This document shows, one piece after another, positions 43,951-52,784 of a stretch of 64,000 nt of DNA (position 1 is the first letter of the stretch; each line of letters starts with the position of its first letter). The notes under the pieces were generated by a model. That model made no database searches, was not told the origin of the DNA, and saw only the letters and a list, made by a program, of their open reading frames with translations. The DNA is from CAWCAW01 sp963793645 (GTDB lineage: Bacteria > Actinomycetota > Acidimicrobiia > Acidimicrobiales > UBA8190): assembly GCA_963793645.1 (NCBI GenBank), contig CAWCAW010000004.1, positions 62,001-126,000 of the forward strand. Reading direction: 5' to 3'. Position numbers and translations under genes: made by a program.

Positions 43951-43999
43951 GGTATTTTTGTGGAGCGCGCACCGCGAGATCTTGTACCACGTGCACCAC
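43951..43999 (+). repeat. Palindromic repeat, copy 3 (49 bp)
   Basis: It matches positions 16-64 of copies 1 and 2 (45 of 49 identical to copy 2), in the same orientation, ending GTACCACGTGCACCAC. The first 15 bp of the unit are absent. It lies 53 bp after the DUF6933 stop codon. Confidence 0.8.
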
Positions 44000-44398
44000 G
44001 GCACGACCCGATTTCCGGAGCTTTACCTGGGCTTTTCTCGCTCCAGGAGAGCCAAACCCGGCCTGCTTCCCCACAACTGATCGACTCGGGTTGAAGCGTT
44101 CGCCCCTTGGGCTGCGGGACTCCATTCGCACATTGGTCTGGATCCTATTCATCACACGTCGAATACGGCACCGCCGTTCCATGGGCATGTTAAACGGCGA
44201 TATTCTGGTTGCCTCATAGCCCCTGTCTTCCAATCGATTCGCCGTTGATGGGTCTGACCTGCTCTTTCCTGAACGCAAACAGCACTCGGCATCACCTTCC
44301 CAAAGATGAGGGTTGCCGTGACCAGATGCCCCCATTCCCGGCACGGGACATATAACAGCTTTACTCTTAGTATCTCCCGTTCTAACATGTTCACTGTT
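44000..44398. other. Intergenic before the AAA ATPase, no supported gene
   Basis: About 400 bp of lower-GC DNA. It should hold the promoter of the ATPase gene, but no convincing -35/-10 pair was identified. Confidence 0.5.
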
Positions 44399-45616
44399 AT
44401 GTCTGACAATCCGAGGGCCCGCAACCCCTATCGACCTGGCGCCGCCGTGAGCCCATTGTTCCTCGCCGGCCGCGAACAGGAGATGCGCCGTTTCGGAGCG
44501 TCGCTTCGTGGGGCTCCCGAGCTGCCTGCCAATGTCCGCCTCACCGGTCTGCGCGGCGTGGGCAAGAGCGTGTTGTTGAAACGCCTGGAGGAGATCGCAA
44601 TGGACGAGGAGGGATGGCTCACCAGCCGGGTCCAGGCCGAGCCCCGCCACAACACCGAAGCGGACCTGTCCGAACTCATCCTGGGCCTTTGCCACAACGC
44701 CGAGCTCCAGGTCTCCAGGGCGGCCCGCATCAGGGAGACCGTGAAAGGCGTTACCGCGTCCGCCCGAGGCCTGATTCGCGTGACTTGGCAAGACGTCGAG
44801 CTGTCTCTCGCCCCTGGTGCTGGACCCGACCGGCGTCTCAGCGTCGTGAAAGCCCTCTTCGACGTCGCCGCTGCCGCTGACCAACACGGCTACAGCGGCT
44901 ATCTGCTGATGTTGGACGAAGCACAGGTCATTCGCGACGAACGCGAACGAGAAGGCCAGCATCCGCTCTCCCTCCTCATCGCCGCCATCAACACCCTTCA
45001 AGAGAAAGGGGTCCCGGTCGGCCTGACTCTGTGCGGCCTGCCCACCCTGCGTGCCAACTTGCTCAAGGCCAGGACCTACACCGAGCGTATGTTCCGGGGT
45101 GAGGAGATCAGTCGCCTGGCCCGAAGTGAGGCCATCGAGGCCTTGATCCGACCACTGGACGGTACCGGGATCGTCGCCGAGGAGGGCCTGATCGAGCGCG
45201 TCATCGACGAGGTCGAGGGATACCCATTCTTCATCCAGCTGTGGGGTGCGGAGCTCTGGGAATCCGCACAGCTCGCTGGCATCGACCGCTTCGACGTCAC
45301 TCTTCTCGACTCGGTCGAGCCCGACATCTACCGGCGGTTGGACATCGACTTCTACGACGGTCGGGTTGAATCTCTCACTCCCGCTGAGCAAGATCTCCTG
45401 ATGTCGACTGCAGGATGCCCGTACCCGCCGCTCCGGACCGCCGACATCCACAGCCGCGTCGGCAAGAGCGAGAGCAATGTCAATGTCCTTATGGGACGCC
45501 TCGCCGAACAAGGTGTCGTCTTTCGGATCCAAAAGGGCCAGTACGAGTACACGGCCCCGAAGTTTCACGACTACCTCCAACGACGGGCGGTGCGGATCTC
45601 CGAGCGAGGTCGGTGA
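44399..45616 (+). CDS. Solitary AAA ATPase with C-terminal winged helix (Orc1/Cdc6-like, AAA_16)
   Basis: A 405-residue ATPase. The N-terminal part has NPYRPGAAVSPLFLAGREQEM, the Walker A motif is TGLRGVGKSVLL, Walker B is YLLMLDEAQVIRD, and a sensor-like segment is GLTLCGLPTLR. The C-terminal part (LTPAEQDLLMSTAGCPYPPL, then DIHSRVGKSESNVNVLMGRLAEQGVV) is a winged helix. The gene has no partner with a nuclease or sensor domain. Similar ATPases occur alone in mobile DNA. ATG 44399 is chosen since the family-like sequence begins there; no strong ribosome site is visible and the transcript may be leaderless. The role is unknown. Confidence 0.82.
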   Translation: MSDNPRARNPYRPGAAVSPLFLAGREQEMRRFGASLRGAPELPANVRLTGLRGVGKSVLLKRLEEIAMDEEGWLTSRVQAEPRHNTEADLSELILGLCHNAELQVSRAARIRETVKGVTASARGLIRVTWQDVELSLAPGAGPDRRLSVVKALFDVAAAADQHGYSGYLLMLDEAQVIRDEREREGQHPLSLLIAAINTLQEKGVPVGLTLCGLPTLRANLLKARTYTERMFRGEEISRLARSEAIEALIRPLDGTGIVAEEGLIERVIDEVEGYPFFIQLWGAELWESAQLAGIDRFDVTLLDSVEPDIYRRLDIDFYDGRVESLTPAEQDLLMSTAGCPYPPLRTADIHSRVGKSESNVNVLMGRLAEQGVVFRIQKGQYEYTAPKFHDYLQRRAVRISERGR

Positions 45617-45942
45617 CAAACAGTCTTCTCTGCCACATCAACCCAGACGCCGGACGCGCCTATTAGTATGAGAATGCCTGACCTCGCGTAGTCGCGCCAA
45701 CTAATTGAGCCCTGACGTACCTTCGGCCGTTTGGCTAGACATCCACAGTCTCCAGGAGTTCCCCTAATTGTTGCAGGTAAGAGAGACATCAAAAAGGCTA
45801 CGCCAACGAATAACGCGAGTACATCGCGAACTCTTTGAGATGGCCATCCAAGAAGAATCGCACCGACTACAGCTTCAGCTGTCCCGACAATTCCATCAAC
45901 CAGCCTCCAATTTCGAGTCGGGATCCGAAATCCCGCATACAC
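45571..45942 (-). pseudogene. MauE-like membrane protein fragment
   Basis: A frame with three membrane helices (VDGIVGTAEAVVGAILLGW, DVLALFVGVAFLMSLLP, YARSGILILIGASGVWV) and the DCGCL motif between them. It looks like the methylamine-utilisation MauE / DoxX-like membrane family that feeds thiol chemistry. The usual N-terminal helix is missing and the C-terminal tail overlaps the ATPase gene on the other strand, so it is probably a broken relic. Confidence 0.55.
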
Positions 45943-46064
45943 AGCTCCTGTGGGGTGCGCAAACTAGGAACGCCGCTTTGACCAGGCAGGATGCCGCGAT
46001 GAGCCTTTCTGGCCCATGGCCGGCACCCGCAAAGTCTGGGGCCCAAAATCCCAGGTCAGGGGCC

Positions 46065-46093
46065 TTGCCCATTGAACAATGTGGCCGTACAAT
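46065..46093 (+). promoter_or_regulatory. Promoter of the TacA/TacT module
   Basis: TTGCCC (46065-46070) and TACAAT (46088-46093) with a 17-bp spacer point at the antitoxin ATG at 46120. The -10 box lies within the first of two 11-bp operator-like repeats. Confidence 0.55.
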
Positions 46094-46103
46094 GGCCGTA
46101 CAA
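46082..46103 (+). promoter_or_regulatory. Tandem operator repeats of the TacA/TacT module
   Basis: TGGCCGTACAA occurs twice in direct succession, covering the -10 box, 17 bp before the antitoxin start. An 11-bp step puts both sites on one face of the helix, fitting cooperative binding by the ribbon-helix-helix antitoxin. Confidence 0.65.
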
Positions 46104-46119
46104 GGAACCGGAGATCGAA

Positions 46120-46392
46120 ATGCCTCGCACAAAGGATGCGCGCCTAGAGGCACGCTTGTCGCCCGAAGAGATTGAGACGATCACGGCTGCGGCGTCTGCC
46201 CAGGGGCTGACGCGAACTGCGTTTGTCGTCCAGGCAGCGATGGAGGCCGCTCATCGTCTTCTGCGCGACGAGCGGCTCACCCTGATCGCAGCAGCTCACG
46301 GAGACGCATTTATGGCTTGGCTGGATCGTCCCGCCGAAGTTCTGCCCAACATGAAGCCCTTGGTTGACACGCCCGTATTGCCACACCGGTGA
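46120..46392 (+). CDS. TacA-like (DUF1778) ribbon-helix-helix antitoxin
   Basis: A 90-residue antitoxin: DARLEARLSPEEIETITAAASAQGLTRTAFVVQAAMEAAHRLL is the DUF1778 ribbon-helix-helix, followed by a C-terminal segment (FMAWLDRPAEVLPNMKPLVD) that wraps the acetyltransferase toxin. ATG 46120 has GGAG 8 bp upstream. The toxin gene starts inside its stop codon (GTGA). Confidence 0.9.
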   Translation: MPRTKDARLEARLSPEEIETITAAASAQGLTRTAFVVQAAMEAAHRLLRDERLTLIAAAHGDAFMAWLDRPAEVLPNMKPLVDTPVLPHR

Positions 46393-46919
46393 GTTTGTAC
46401 GTCACCCGTCTTGGTGACGCACATGACCGAACTCGCTTCCACTGCGGACGCACGTCACGGGACGATTGGTTCCGCTATCAGGCCAAGCAGGCAGATCGAC
46501 GTCAAGGTTCAGCACGTGTTTTCGTTCTAGTTGATGACGACATCGAAGACGGGTGTCGGCCACTTGGGTATTACGCCCTGGCAGGACACGCCGTGGTATT
46601 CGAGGAGCTGCCTGAAGCATTGAGGAAAGGACTTCCATCGCGACAACCCGTTGGGGCGGTTCTGCTAGCTCGTTTGGCGATTGATGGGCCCGACCAGCAC
46701 ACCTCTGGGCGCCGCCTCGGAGAAATGCTCCTCGCCGATGTGGTCAGAACGGTCATAGCGGGTGACATGCATGTCGCTACGCCACTGCTCGTCGTTGACG
46801 CTCTCGATGAAACGGCGGCTGGTTTTTACGAACGTTATGGCTTCGTGCCGTTTCCCGATCGCCCACTTCGGCTAGGTGCCAGACTGCGAGATATCCGAAG
46901 GACGTTTGACCTCGACTGA
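46389..46919 (+). CDS. TacT-like GNAT toxin (aminoacyl-tRNA acetyltransferase)
   Basis: A 176-residue GNAT-fold protein. Features are LGYYALAGHAVVFEELPEALRKGLPSRQPVGAVLLARLAID in the central strands, the CoA loop region HTSGRRLGEMLLADVV and FYERYGFVPFPDRPLRLG near the end, matching TacT/AtaT-type toxins that acetylate charged tRNA. Family members act with a DUF1778 antitoxin, which is exactly what precedes it with a 4-bp overlap. The amino-acid specificity cannot be told. Confidence 0.9.
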   Translation: MSLYVTRLGDAHDRTRFHCGRTSRDDWFRYQAKQADRRQGSARVFVLVDDDIEDGCRPLGYYALAGHAVVFEELPEALRKGLPSRQPVGAVLLARLAIDGPDQHTSGRRLGEMLLADVVRTVIAGDMHVATPLLVVDALDETAAGFYERYGFVPFPDRPLRLGARLRDIRRTFDLD

Positions 46920-46994
46920 GATCTTGCAGCGCGGCAAGAGTCCGGTCAATCGCAAACTTGACCAGCACCAACGCTTCCGCAAGGGTCTCGTGCC

Positions 46995-47222
46995 GTGGCA
47001 CTCTCCTTCCTCTTCCTACTCGCGCGCCGGGCTCTTGAGATGTTCTGTATCCGGGGCAAGAGCACCTTCGACAAGGATGTCGAAATCCTGGTCCTCCGTC
47101 ACCAGCTCGAGGTCCTGCGTCGCAAAACACCCCGGCCCCGCTTCTCGTGGGCCGACCGGGCCTTCTTGTCCCTCACGGCGCGACTCCTCCCCCGGCAGCG
47201 CTGGTCCTCGCTCCTTGTAACA
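46995..47222 (+). pseudogene. Transposase N-terminal fragment
   Basis: It begins MALSFLFLLARRALEMFCIR, continues KDVEILVLRHQLEVLRRKTP and ends SLTARLLPRQRWSSLLVT, aligning to the first 75 residues of the 50.6 kb transposase, then diverges. It holds only the N-terminal helices. Together with the C-terminal fragment at 42881 it brackets 3.6 kb of cargo. Confidence 0.85.
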
Positions 47223-47450
47223 GTCACTTCCTTTCGTCCAAGTCGTGGCGAGGCTTGCGGGGTCGGGGTCGGCCATGTCCCTCGAAGGGCGAACGGAGGT
47301 GTCGAGGGGACCACGGGGTCCTCAATGTGTGACCAGGGCGGAGGCGCAATGTTTGTGCGCAAATATCTCAGAGTTCGAGGCCGGGATGGCGATACCTGCC
47401 TCAACTGATCCCGGGTCAAAACTCAGACCAGATATTGCTAGCTTTTCCGA

Positions 47451-50154
47451 ATGGGCCAGCCTCCGGCGGGGACGGTGACCTTTCTGTTCACCGACATCGA
47501 GGGATCGACCCGACTGTGGGAGTCGGCGACAGAGTCCATGCGCCGGGCCTTGGAGAGCCATGACGTCATTCTCCGTTCGGCCATCGATGAAAACGATGGA
47601 TACGTCTTCGCCACGGGAGGAGACGGCTTCGCCATTGCCTTCCACCGGGTGGGGGACGCGTTCGCTACCGCGCTCGCCACTCAGACGAAGCTCGCAGCTG
47701 AGTCCTGGCCCGAAGGAGCGGTCATAAGGGTCCGAATGGCTCTGCACACGGGAGAGGCGTCCGAGCGGGGTGGGGACTACTTCGGCCCTGCGGTCAATCT
47801 GACGGCGCGACTGATGGCGACGGCTCACGGTGGCCAGATCGTGTGTTCCCGATCGACTGCGGGCTTGGCCGATTCGTCCCTGACCCTTCGCAGTCTCGGT
47901 GAACACCGTCTGCGTGATCTGGCCGCGGCGCAACAGGTCTTTCAGGTCGGAGAAGGCACGTTTCCGCCACTGCGATCGGTTGATGCTGTTCCCAGCAACC
48001 TGCCAACCATGCGCACCGAGCTGGTCGGGCGATCCGATCAGATTGCAAGCCTGACGTCGCTGCTCGAGCACGAGCGGCTCCTAACGTTGACCGGAGTCGG
48101 AGGAGTGGGTAAGACGCGTCTTGGCCTTGGGCGTGGCTGCGGCTGTTGCCCCCAACTATCCTGACGGGTGTTGGTTGGTGGATCTGGCTCCCGTAGCGGA
48201 CGGAGCCGAAGTGCCTAAGGCCTTGGCGGCTGCCATTGGTGCGCCAGTGAGCGATGACCAGGGTCTCATCGAGTACATGTCGGACCGCCAGATGATGGTC
48301 ATCTTGGACAACTGTGAACATGTGATCAGCGATGTCTCACACCTCATGGATCTCGTGCTTACTGGGGCTGGCGAGGTCTGTGTAATTGCCACCAGTCGCG
48401 AGCCATTGGGTCTTGACGGAGAAATAGTGCGCCGTGTCAGCTCCCTGTCTGTCCCGGGACCAGAAGCAAGCATCGAAGACGCGTTGAGCACCACCTCGGT
48501 TCTTCTGTTCGTCGAGCGGGCTAGGGCCGTGACCGAGGGTTTCTCGCTCGATGACGTCACGGTGGGTCCCGTGGTGGACATCTGCCGCCATTTGGATGGC
48601 ATCCCCTTGGCTATCGAATTGGCAGCGGCCCGGATTCGATCCATGCCCCCCGGCGAGGTGGCACGACGGCTGGACGATCGCTTTCGTCTGCTCAGTGGAG
48701 GATCGCGTCGTGCCCAGGAACGCCATCGAACGTTGGTGGCCACAGTGGCATGGTCTCACGACCTGCTCTCGACAGCTGAGCGCGAGGTGTTTCGCCGCTT
48801 GGCGGTCTTTCCTGCGTCGTTCGCCCTCGATGCCGCCGAAGCGGTGGTCGGTGGTAGTCAGGATGCCGAAATTGACGTCTTGAGCTCTGTGCTCGGCCTT
48901 GTGGACAAGTCACTAGTGCAGTTCGATCCCGAAGAGGGCCGGTATCGACTCCTTGAGACCCTTCGACAGTTTGCCGCCGACCGTCTAGCCGACTCCGGTG
49001 AGACCGCTGCTACAGGAGAGCGGCACGCACGATTCTTCTTGGAGCTCGTGACTCAACAAGCTGCTCGCTTCCTCGGCGAGGAATACTTCAGTGCACTGAC
49101 GACGGTGCTTCCGGAAACGGACAATCTGCGCTCGGCGGCCTTGTGGTGTATCGATCAGGCTCGCTGGGAGGAGTTGGCCGGCCTCTGTCGAGAGGGCCTC
49201 TACTTCGCCATCCAGGCGGCACCAATCGACGGCATCACGTGGAGACAACAGGTGCTGACACACCAAGAGGTCCTCGACCCCCGGATCATCGTGGAGATTC
49301 TTGGCGAGCTTGCATATCTGGAGATCACGGGACTTGGGGACTATGAGGGCGCAGCCGCCCATGCGGAGCAAAGCATCTCGCTCGCGGACCAAGCTGGCAC
49401 AGCCCACTCCGCCTGGGGTTGGGCGGCGCGTTTGCACGTCCTAGCCATGACCGGCCGATACGAAGATGCGATCAGCCACGGGGAGCGAGCGTTAGAGGTC
49501 GCGGACGCCACCGAAGATGCCGGTGTTGCCAACATCGTTCTGAACGACCTCACTGCGGCTCTTGCCGGCCTCGGACGGCGCGAGGAAAGCATCGCGAAGG
49601 CCATCGAAGCGCTGCGACGGGCCGACGAGCGCGAGCACCCCATCTATGTCAGCGCCGCGATAATCACCTGGTCCGCGTGCGATCTCACCCAAGTTGCGAC
49701 ACCGGATTTCAAGGCCAGTATGGACGTGCTCGCTCAACGCCCTGAAGGCTTGCAGGTCGGGGGCACGAACGGCATGTGGTTGGATGCCCTCTGGGGTTGG
49801 ACACTCATGGGTATGGGGCGGCCTGGAGCGATGAATCATCTCGTCCGAGCGGCGCGTGCGGCGGACCAGATCAGCGCCCCGCACCTCTTGGATCTCGTCC
49901 TGCGCTTGCTTGCTCTGCAATTTGCCGACGATGGATGCGCAACGGAAGCGGCGACGCTCGTCCACTATGCAGAAACCAACCTGCGGCCCTATAGGATTGG
50001 GGCGCCCGGTCAAGTCTGGATCGACGGACAAATTGAGCAGAGGGCGATCCTCAGAGTGCAACCCGACCCTTCTATTGTTCGGCGCAGTGACGTCATGGCC
50101 TTGGTAAAGCGAACGGCGTCTTCCGTGACTCAAGGGCAACCCTCTAACAATTGA
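47451..50154 (+). pseudogene. Adenylate/guanylate cyclase with NB-ARC-like ATPase and helical repeats, one frameshift
   Basis: The first frame (47451-48164) is a class III nucleotide cyclase domain: VTFLFTDIEGSTRLWE, the metal site in ATGGDGFAIAFH, RMALHTGEASERGGDYFGPAVN. It is followed by TGVGGVGKTRL, the Walker A motif of an ATPase. There an extra T near 48120 breaks the frame. The protein resumes as ALGVAAAVAPNYPDGCWLVDLAPVADG and runs through VILDNCEHV and IATSREPLGLDGE to helical repeats at the end, 50154. Restored, it would be one protein of about 900 residues with a known cyclase-ATPase-TPR architecture. The mutation or base-calling error falls exactly in the P-loop. Confidence 0.9.
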
Positions 50155-50355
50155 CGTTCGATGCGGCGCAACAGCATGGATTTGCTGTGATCGCGAGTGG
50201 TGCCACCAACGCACTTGCTGTATGAACTGAGATTTGTCCGAACGGTCGATAATGAAGGATTCGTGACGCCCCATCGCTTGCGCACCGTCCGCCCCTGCCG
50301 GATACGGGTCGGGCGGCACCGGCCCTAGAGAGGTTCGAGTCCGTTTTAGTCGACG

Positions 50356-50515
50356 ATGAGCGATCGGAACGCCGATCTCACCCCTGAGCAGATCGAGCAG
50401 ATCGTGGCCGAATACCTAGCAGGAACTACTGCGCCGAAGTTAGGTGAAGGGTCGAAGTTGATCAGAAGACAGTGTCCGGAATCCTCAAGTCCAATGGCGT
50501 GACGATGAGACTGCA
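50356..50515 (+). pseudogene. Helix-turn-helix fragment, probably recombinase C-terminus
   Basis: MSDRNADLTPEQIEQIVAEY followed by LAGTTAPKLGE and, one base out of frame, DQKTVSGILKSNGVTMR. This is the helix-turn-helix found at the end of resolvases and related recombinases. It is cut off by the left end of IS copy 2, and nothing continues it on the far side. Confidence 0.55.
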
Positions 50516-50517
50516 CT

Positions 50518-51849
50518 TGAAGGGTCCATTTACTCGTCCGTTGGCTTGACCAGGCACGACGAGCTCAGTGAGGCTCGCCACCTGTGGCCCTCTCCTTCCT
50601 ATACCGCCTCGTATGTCGCTTCGCAGAGGCGGTCCGCATCCACCAGATGGGCGGCGTGGCCAAGGACGCCGAGATCCTCGTGCTGCGCCATCAGCTGGCC
50701 GTGCTCCAGCGCCAGGTCGCCCGTCCCCGCTTCAGCTGGTCGGATCGAGCCCTCGTCAGTGCCCTCGCTCGCCTGGTCCCCCGTGAGCGGTGGGCATCCT
50801 TCCTCGTCACGCCCGAGACGATCCTTCGCTGGCATCGCGCCCTCGTTCGACGACGATGGACCTACTCCCACCGGAAGCCTGGCCGTCCGGTCCTGTCCCA
50901 AGAGACCGTCGAGCTGATCGTCCGCCTGGCACGGGAGAACCCGCGCTGGGGCTACCTGCGCATCGTGGGCGAACTGAAGAAGCTCGGCATCGTCGTCTCC
51001 AAGACCAGCGTTGCCACGGTCCTACGCCACCATCGCCTCCCGCCTGCGCCCCGGCGCTCGGGCCCTACATGGAGCGAGTTCCTGCGTGCTCAGGCCAAGG
51101 GCATCTTGGCCACCGACTTCTTCAGCGTCGATACGATCACGCTGCGGCGCCTCTACGTGCTCTTCGTGATCGAGATCGACCGGCGACGGGTGCACCTGCT
51201 CGGCGTCACCGCCAATCCCATCGGCCCCTGGGTCACCCAGGTGGCCCGCAACTTTGCCTCCGACCTCGAAGACGCCGGGCGCCACTTCCGGTTCCTCGTC
51301 CGCGACCGTGACACCAAGTTCACCGCCAGCTTCGACGCCGTGCTCGCCTCTATCGGAATAGAAACCATACGAACGCCGGTCGCCTCACCGAGGGCGAACG
51401 CTTTCGCCGAGCGGTTCGTGCGGACCGTCCGCCAGGACTGCCTCGACCACCTTCTCGTCGTCTCACAACGACATCTGGAGGCCCTGCTCGCCGACTACGT
51501 CTGCCATTACAACGAAGCCAGACCCCACCGTGGTCTCGATCTTGACCCACCGCTCCCCCACCCAGCGACTTGGACTATCCGTGACGGCGAGATCATCCGT
51601 CGCGATCTCCTCGGCGGCATCGTCCACGAGTACGAGCGTGCCGCCTGAGACACCCTCATCGGCCATACAGCCGATGGATCTCCCCTACGGCCACCGCTCC
51701 CGCTACCGCGTGGTGCCCCCGATCGAGTGTCTCGGACCGGTGCTGACCCGGTGAGGCCCCTCGATCCATCCTCGAAACGGCGATGGATTCCCGCGACACG
51801 ACGCGATCGCTGGCCACGACCAGACGCGTCCGATTATTTGGACCCTTCA
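50518..51849 (+). mobile_element. Insertion sequence copy 2 (intact)
   Basis: A 1,332-bp element with imperfect terminal inverted repeats: TGAAGGGTCCATTTACTCG at the left and the complement of TGAAGGGTCCAAATAATCG at the right. It carries an intact transposase at 50584-51648. No direct target duplication is evident (CACT versus GGTA flanks). It differs from copy 1 at scattered positions throughout, so the copies are not from one very recent event. Confidence 0.87.
50584..51648 (+). CDS. DDE integrase-core transposase (IS copy 2)
   Basis: An intact 354-residue transposase. The N-terminal part holds helices for end recognition (AEILVLRHQLAVLQRQVARPRFSWSDR). The rve catalytic core has Asp in ILATDFFSVD, Asp in LVRDRDTKF and Glu in ANAFAERFVRT, and the end reads RRDLLGGIVHEYERAA. 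HYNEARPHRGL is the usual core signature near the C-terminus. It belongs with IS3/IS481-like integrase-core transposases; a single gene with no upstream orfA is visible. It may be able to move both copies of the element and mediate recombination between them. Confidence 0.92.
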   Translation: MALSFLYRLVCRFAEAVRIHQMGGVAKDAEILVLRHQLAVLQRQVARPRFSWSDRALVSALARLVPRERWASFLVTPETILRWHRALVRRRWTYSHRKPGRPVLSQETVELIVRLARENPRWGYLRIVGELKKLGIVVSKTSVATVLRHHRLPPAPRRSGPTWSEFLRAQAKGILATDFFSVDTITLRRLYVLFVIEIDRRRVHLLGVTANPIGPWVTQVARNFASDLEDAGRHFRFLVRDRDTKFTASFDAVLASIGIETIRTPVASPRANAFAERFVRTVRQDCLDHLLVVSQRHLEALLADYVCHYNEARPHRGLDLDPPLPHPATWTIRDGEIIRRDLLGGIVHEYERAA

Positions 51850-52025
51850 GGTACCGCTGAAACTTGTTGCGTCTGCGTGAGGTAGGTGCCCGAGTGGTCA
51901 GCGCCAGGACCGTCCAGATCGGTGAGAATGAGCGCGTCGATGACCGACTCCGCTGCGACCCGTGAGACAGCCTGCGCCATGAACGCCAACGACCGATGGC
52001 GACGCTCATCGTGTGACGCTAGCGA

Positions 52026-52784
52026 TCAATGCGCCTCCGTTAGAATCGACCGAAGATCGGTCCTAACGAGAGCGTTGTTGGCGGCTAGCCATTGCCTACT
52101 TCGCTCTGTCTCTGGGCAGACACTCTGCAGGGCGAGCCAAAACCTCTGGGAGTGATCGGGAATCGCCAGATGCAGAGTTTCGTGAGCAACGAGATAGGTC
52201 AAAACAGTGGGGGGCGCCATCAATAGCCGCCAGTTGAAGGATAGATTCCCGCGCCGAGAGCAGTTACCCCACTTTGTGCGCTGATCCATTATGTAAAGGC
52301 GGCCCGGGATTACGCCACGTCGCCGTGAGAAGTCTGCAACCTGCTGCTCGATCTCCGCACGCGCGTTGCTTCGCATGGCACGCTCCAGCGTCAGCGCTGC
52401 GTCACATCTGCCTGTCGAAGCGAGAGTGATTGCGATAAGACCATCTGCCCACTCCACTCGATCTCGGCGGGCGGTGAATGACACCTCCGCTGATACCCGA
52501 GTGGGATTGCCACGAAGCAGAATTTCTCCCGCTCCCAGCTGTCGCGGCCGGCGAGCTGCATCGACTCGGTTCACGCGATCCAGCTGGTGAACGACCCACT
52601 GGCCGTGATCCAAAAGGAATTGCGTTGGATCAGAAGGTCTGTCAGACGGGGTGAGCACTTCAACGCCGGTCGTTCCGACTCGGATCCGCAGTCCTCGGGA
52701 CGATCGGGTCCGACGAATGCGGTAGGTCACCTCACGACCATCGATCGTCACCCTCGCTACGTCGCTGGTCATCTCAGCTGGCAT
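52026..52784 (-). CDS. YgjP/SprT-like M48-type metallopeptidase coupled to hsdR
   Basis: A protein of about 252 residues of the YgjP (DUF45) family. The zinc site is YLVAHETLHLAIPDHSQRFW (HExxH plus the downstream histidine), preceded by the characteristic QRTKWGNCSRRGNLSFNWRLL. ATG 52784 overlaps the hsdR stop by 11 bp, so it is the last gene of the restriction operon and translationally coupled. Family members of this type are repeatedly found beside type I restriction genes; a role in trimming or controlling the restriction complex has been suggested from context, not shown here. Confidence 0.87.
   Translation of the reverse strand: MPAEMTSDVARVTIDGREVTYRIRRTRSSRGLRIRVGTTGVEVLTPSDRPSDPTQFLLDHGQWVVHQLDRVNRVDAARRPRQLGAGEILLRGNPTRVSAEVSFTARRDRVEWADGLIAITLASTGRCDAALTLERAMRSNARAEIEQQVADFSRRRGVIPGRLYIMDQRTKWGNCSRRGNLSFNWRLLMAPPTVLTYLVAHETLHLAIPDHSQRFWLALQSVCPETERSRQWLAANNALVRTDLRSILTEAH

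Noticed and set aside
39664..43999. Integron attC sites punctuating gene cassettes
   Set aside because: The repeats have palindromic character and a suggestive position, but lack the GTTRRRY/RYYYAAC core boxes, and no integron integrase is present. Reported only as an unexplained repeat.
43784..45619. 611-residue open frame antisense to the AAA ATPase
   Set aside because: The plus-strand frame has clear ATPase motifs; the minus-strand reading has no domain and arises from GC-rich codon bias.
51850..52025. Protein-like minus-strand stretch after IS copy 2
   Set aside because: A piece reading MAQAVSRVAAESVIDALILT looks helical, but it is short, lacks a start and a family, and is cut by the IS end; not enough to call a gene.
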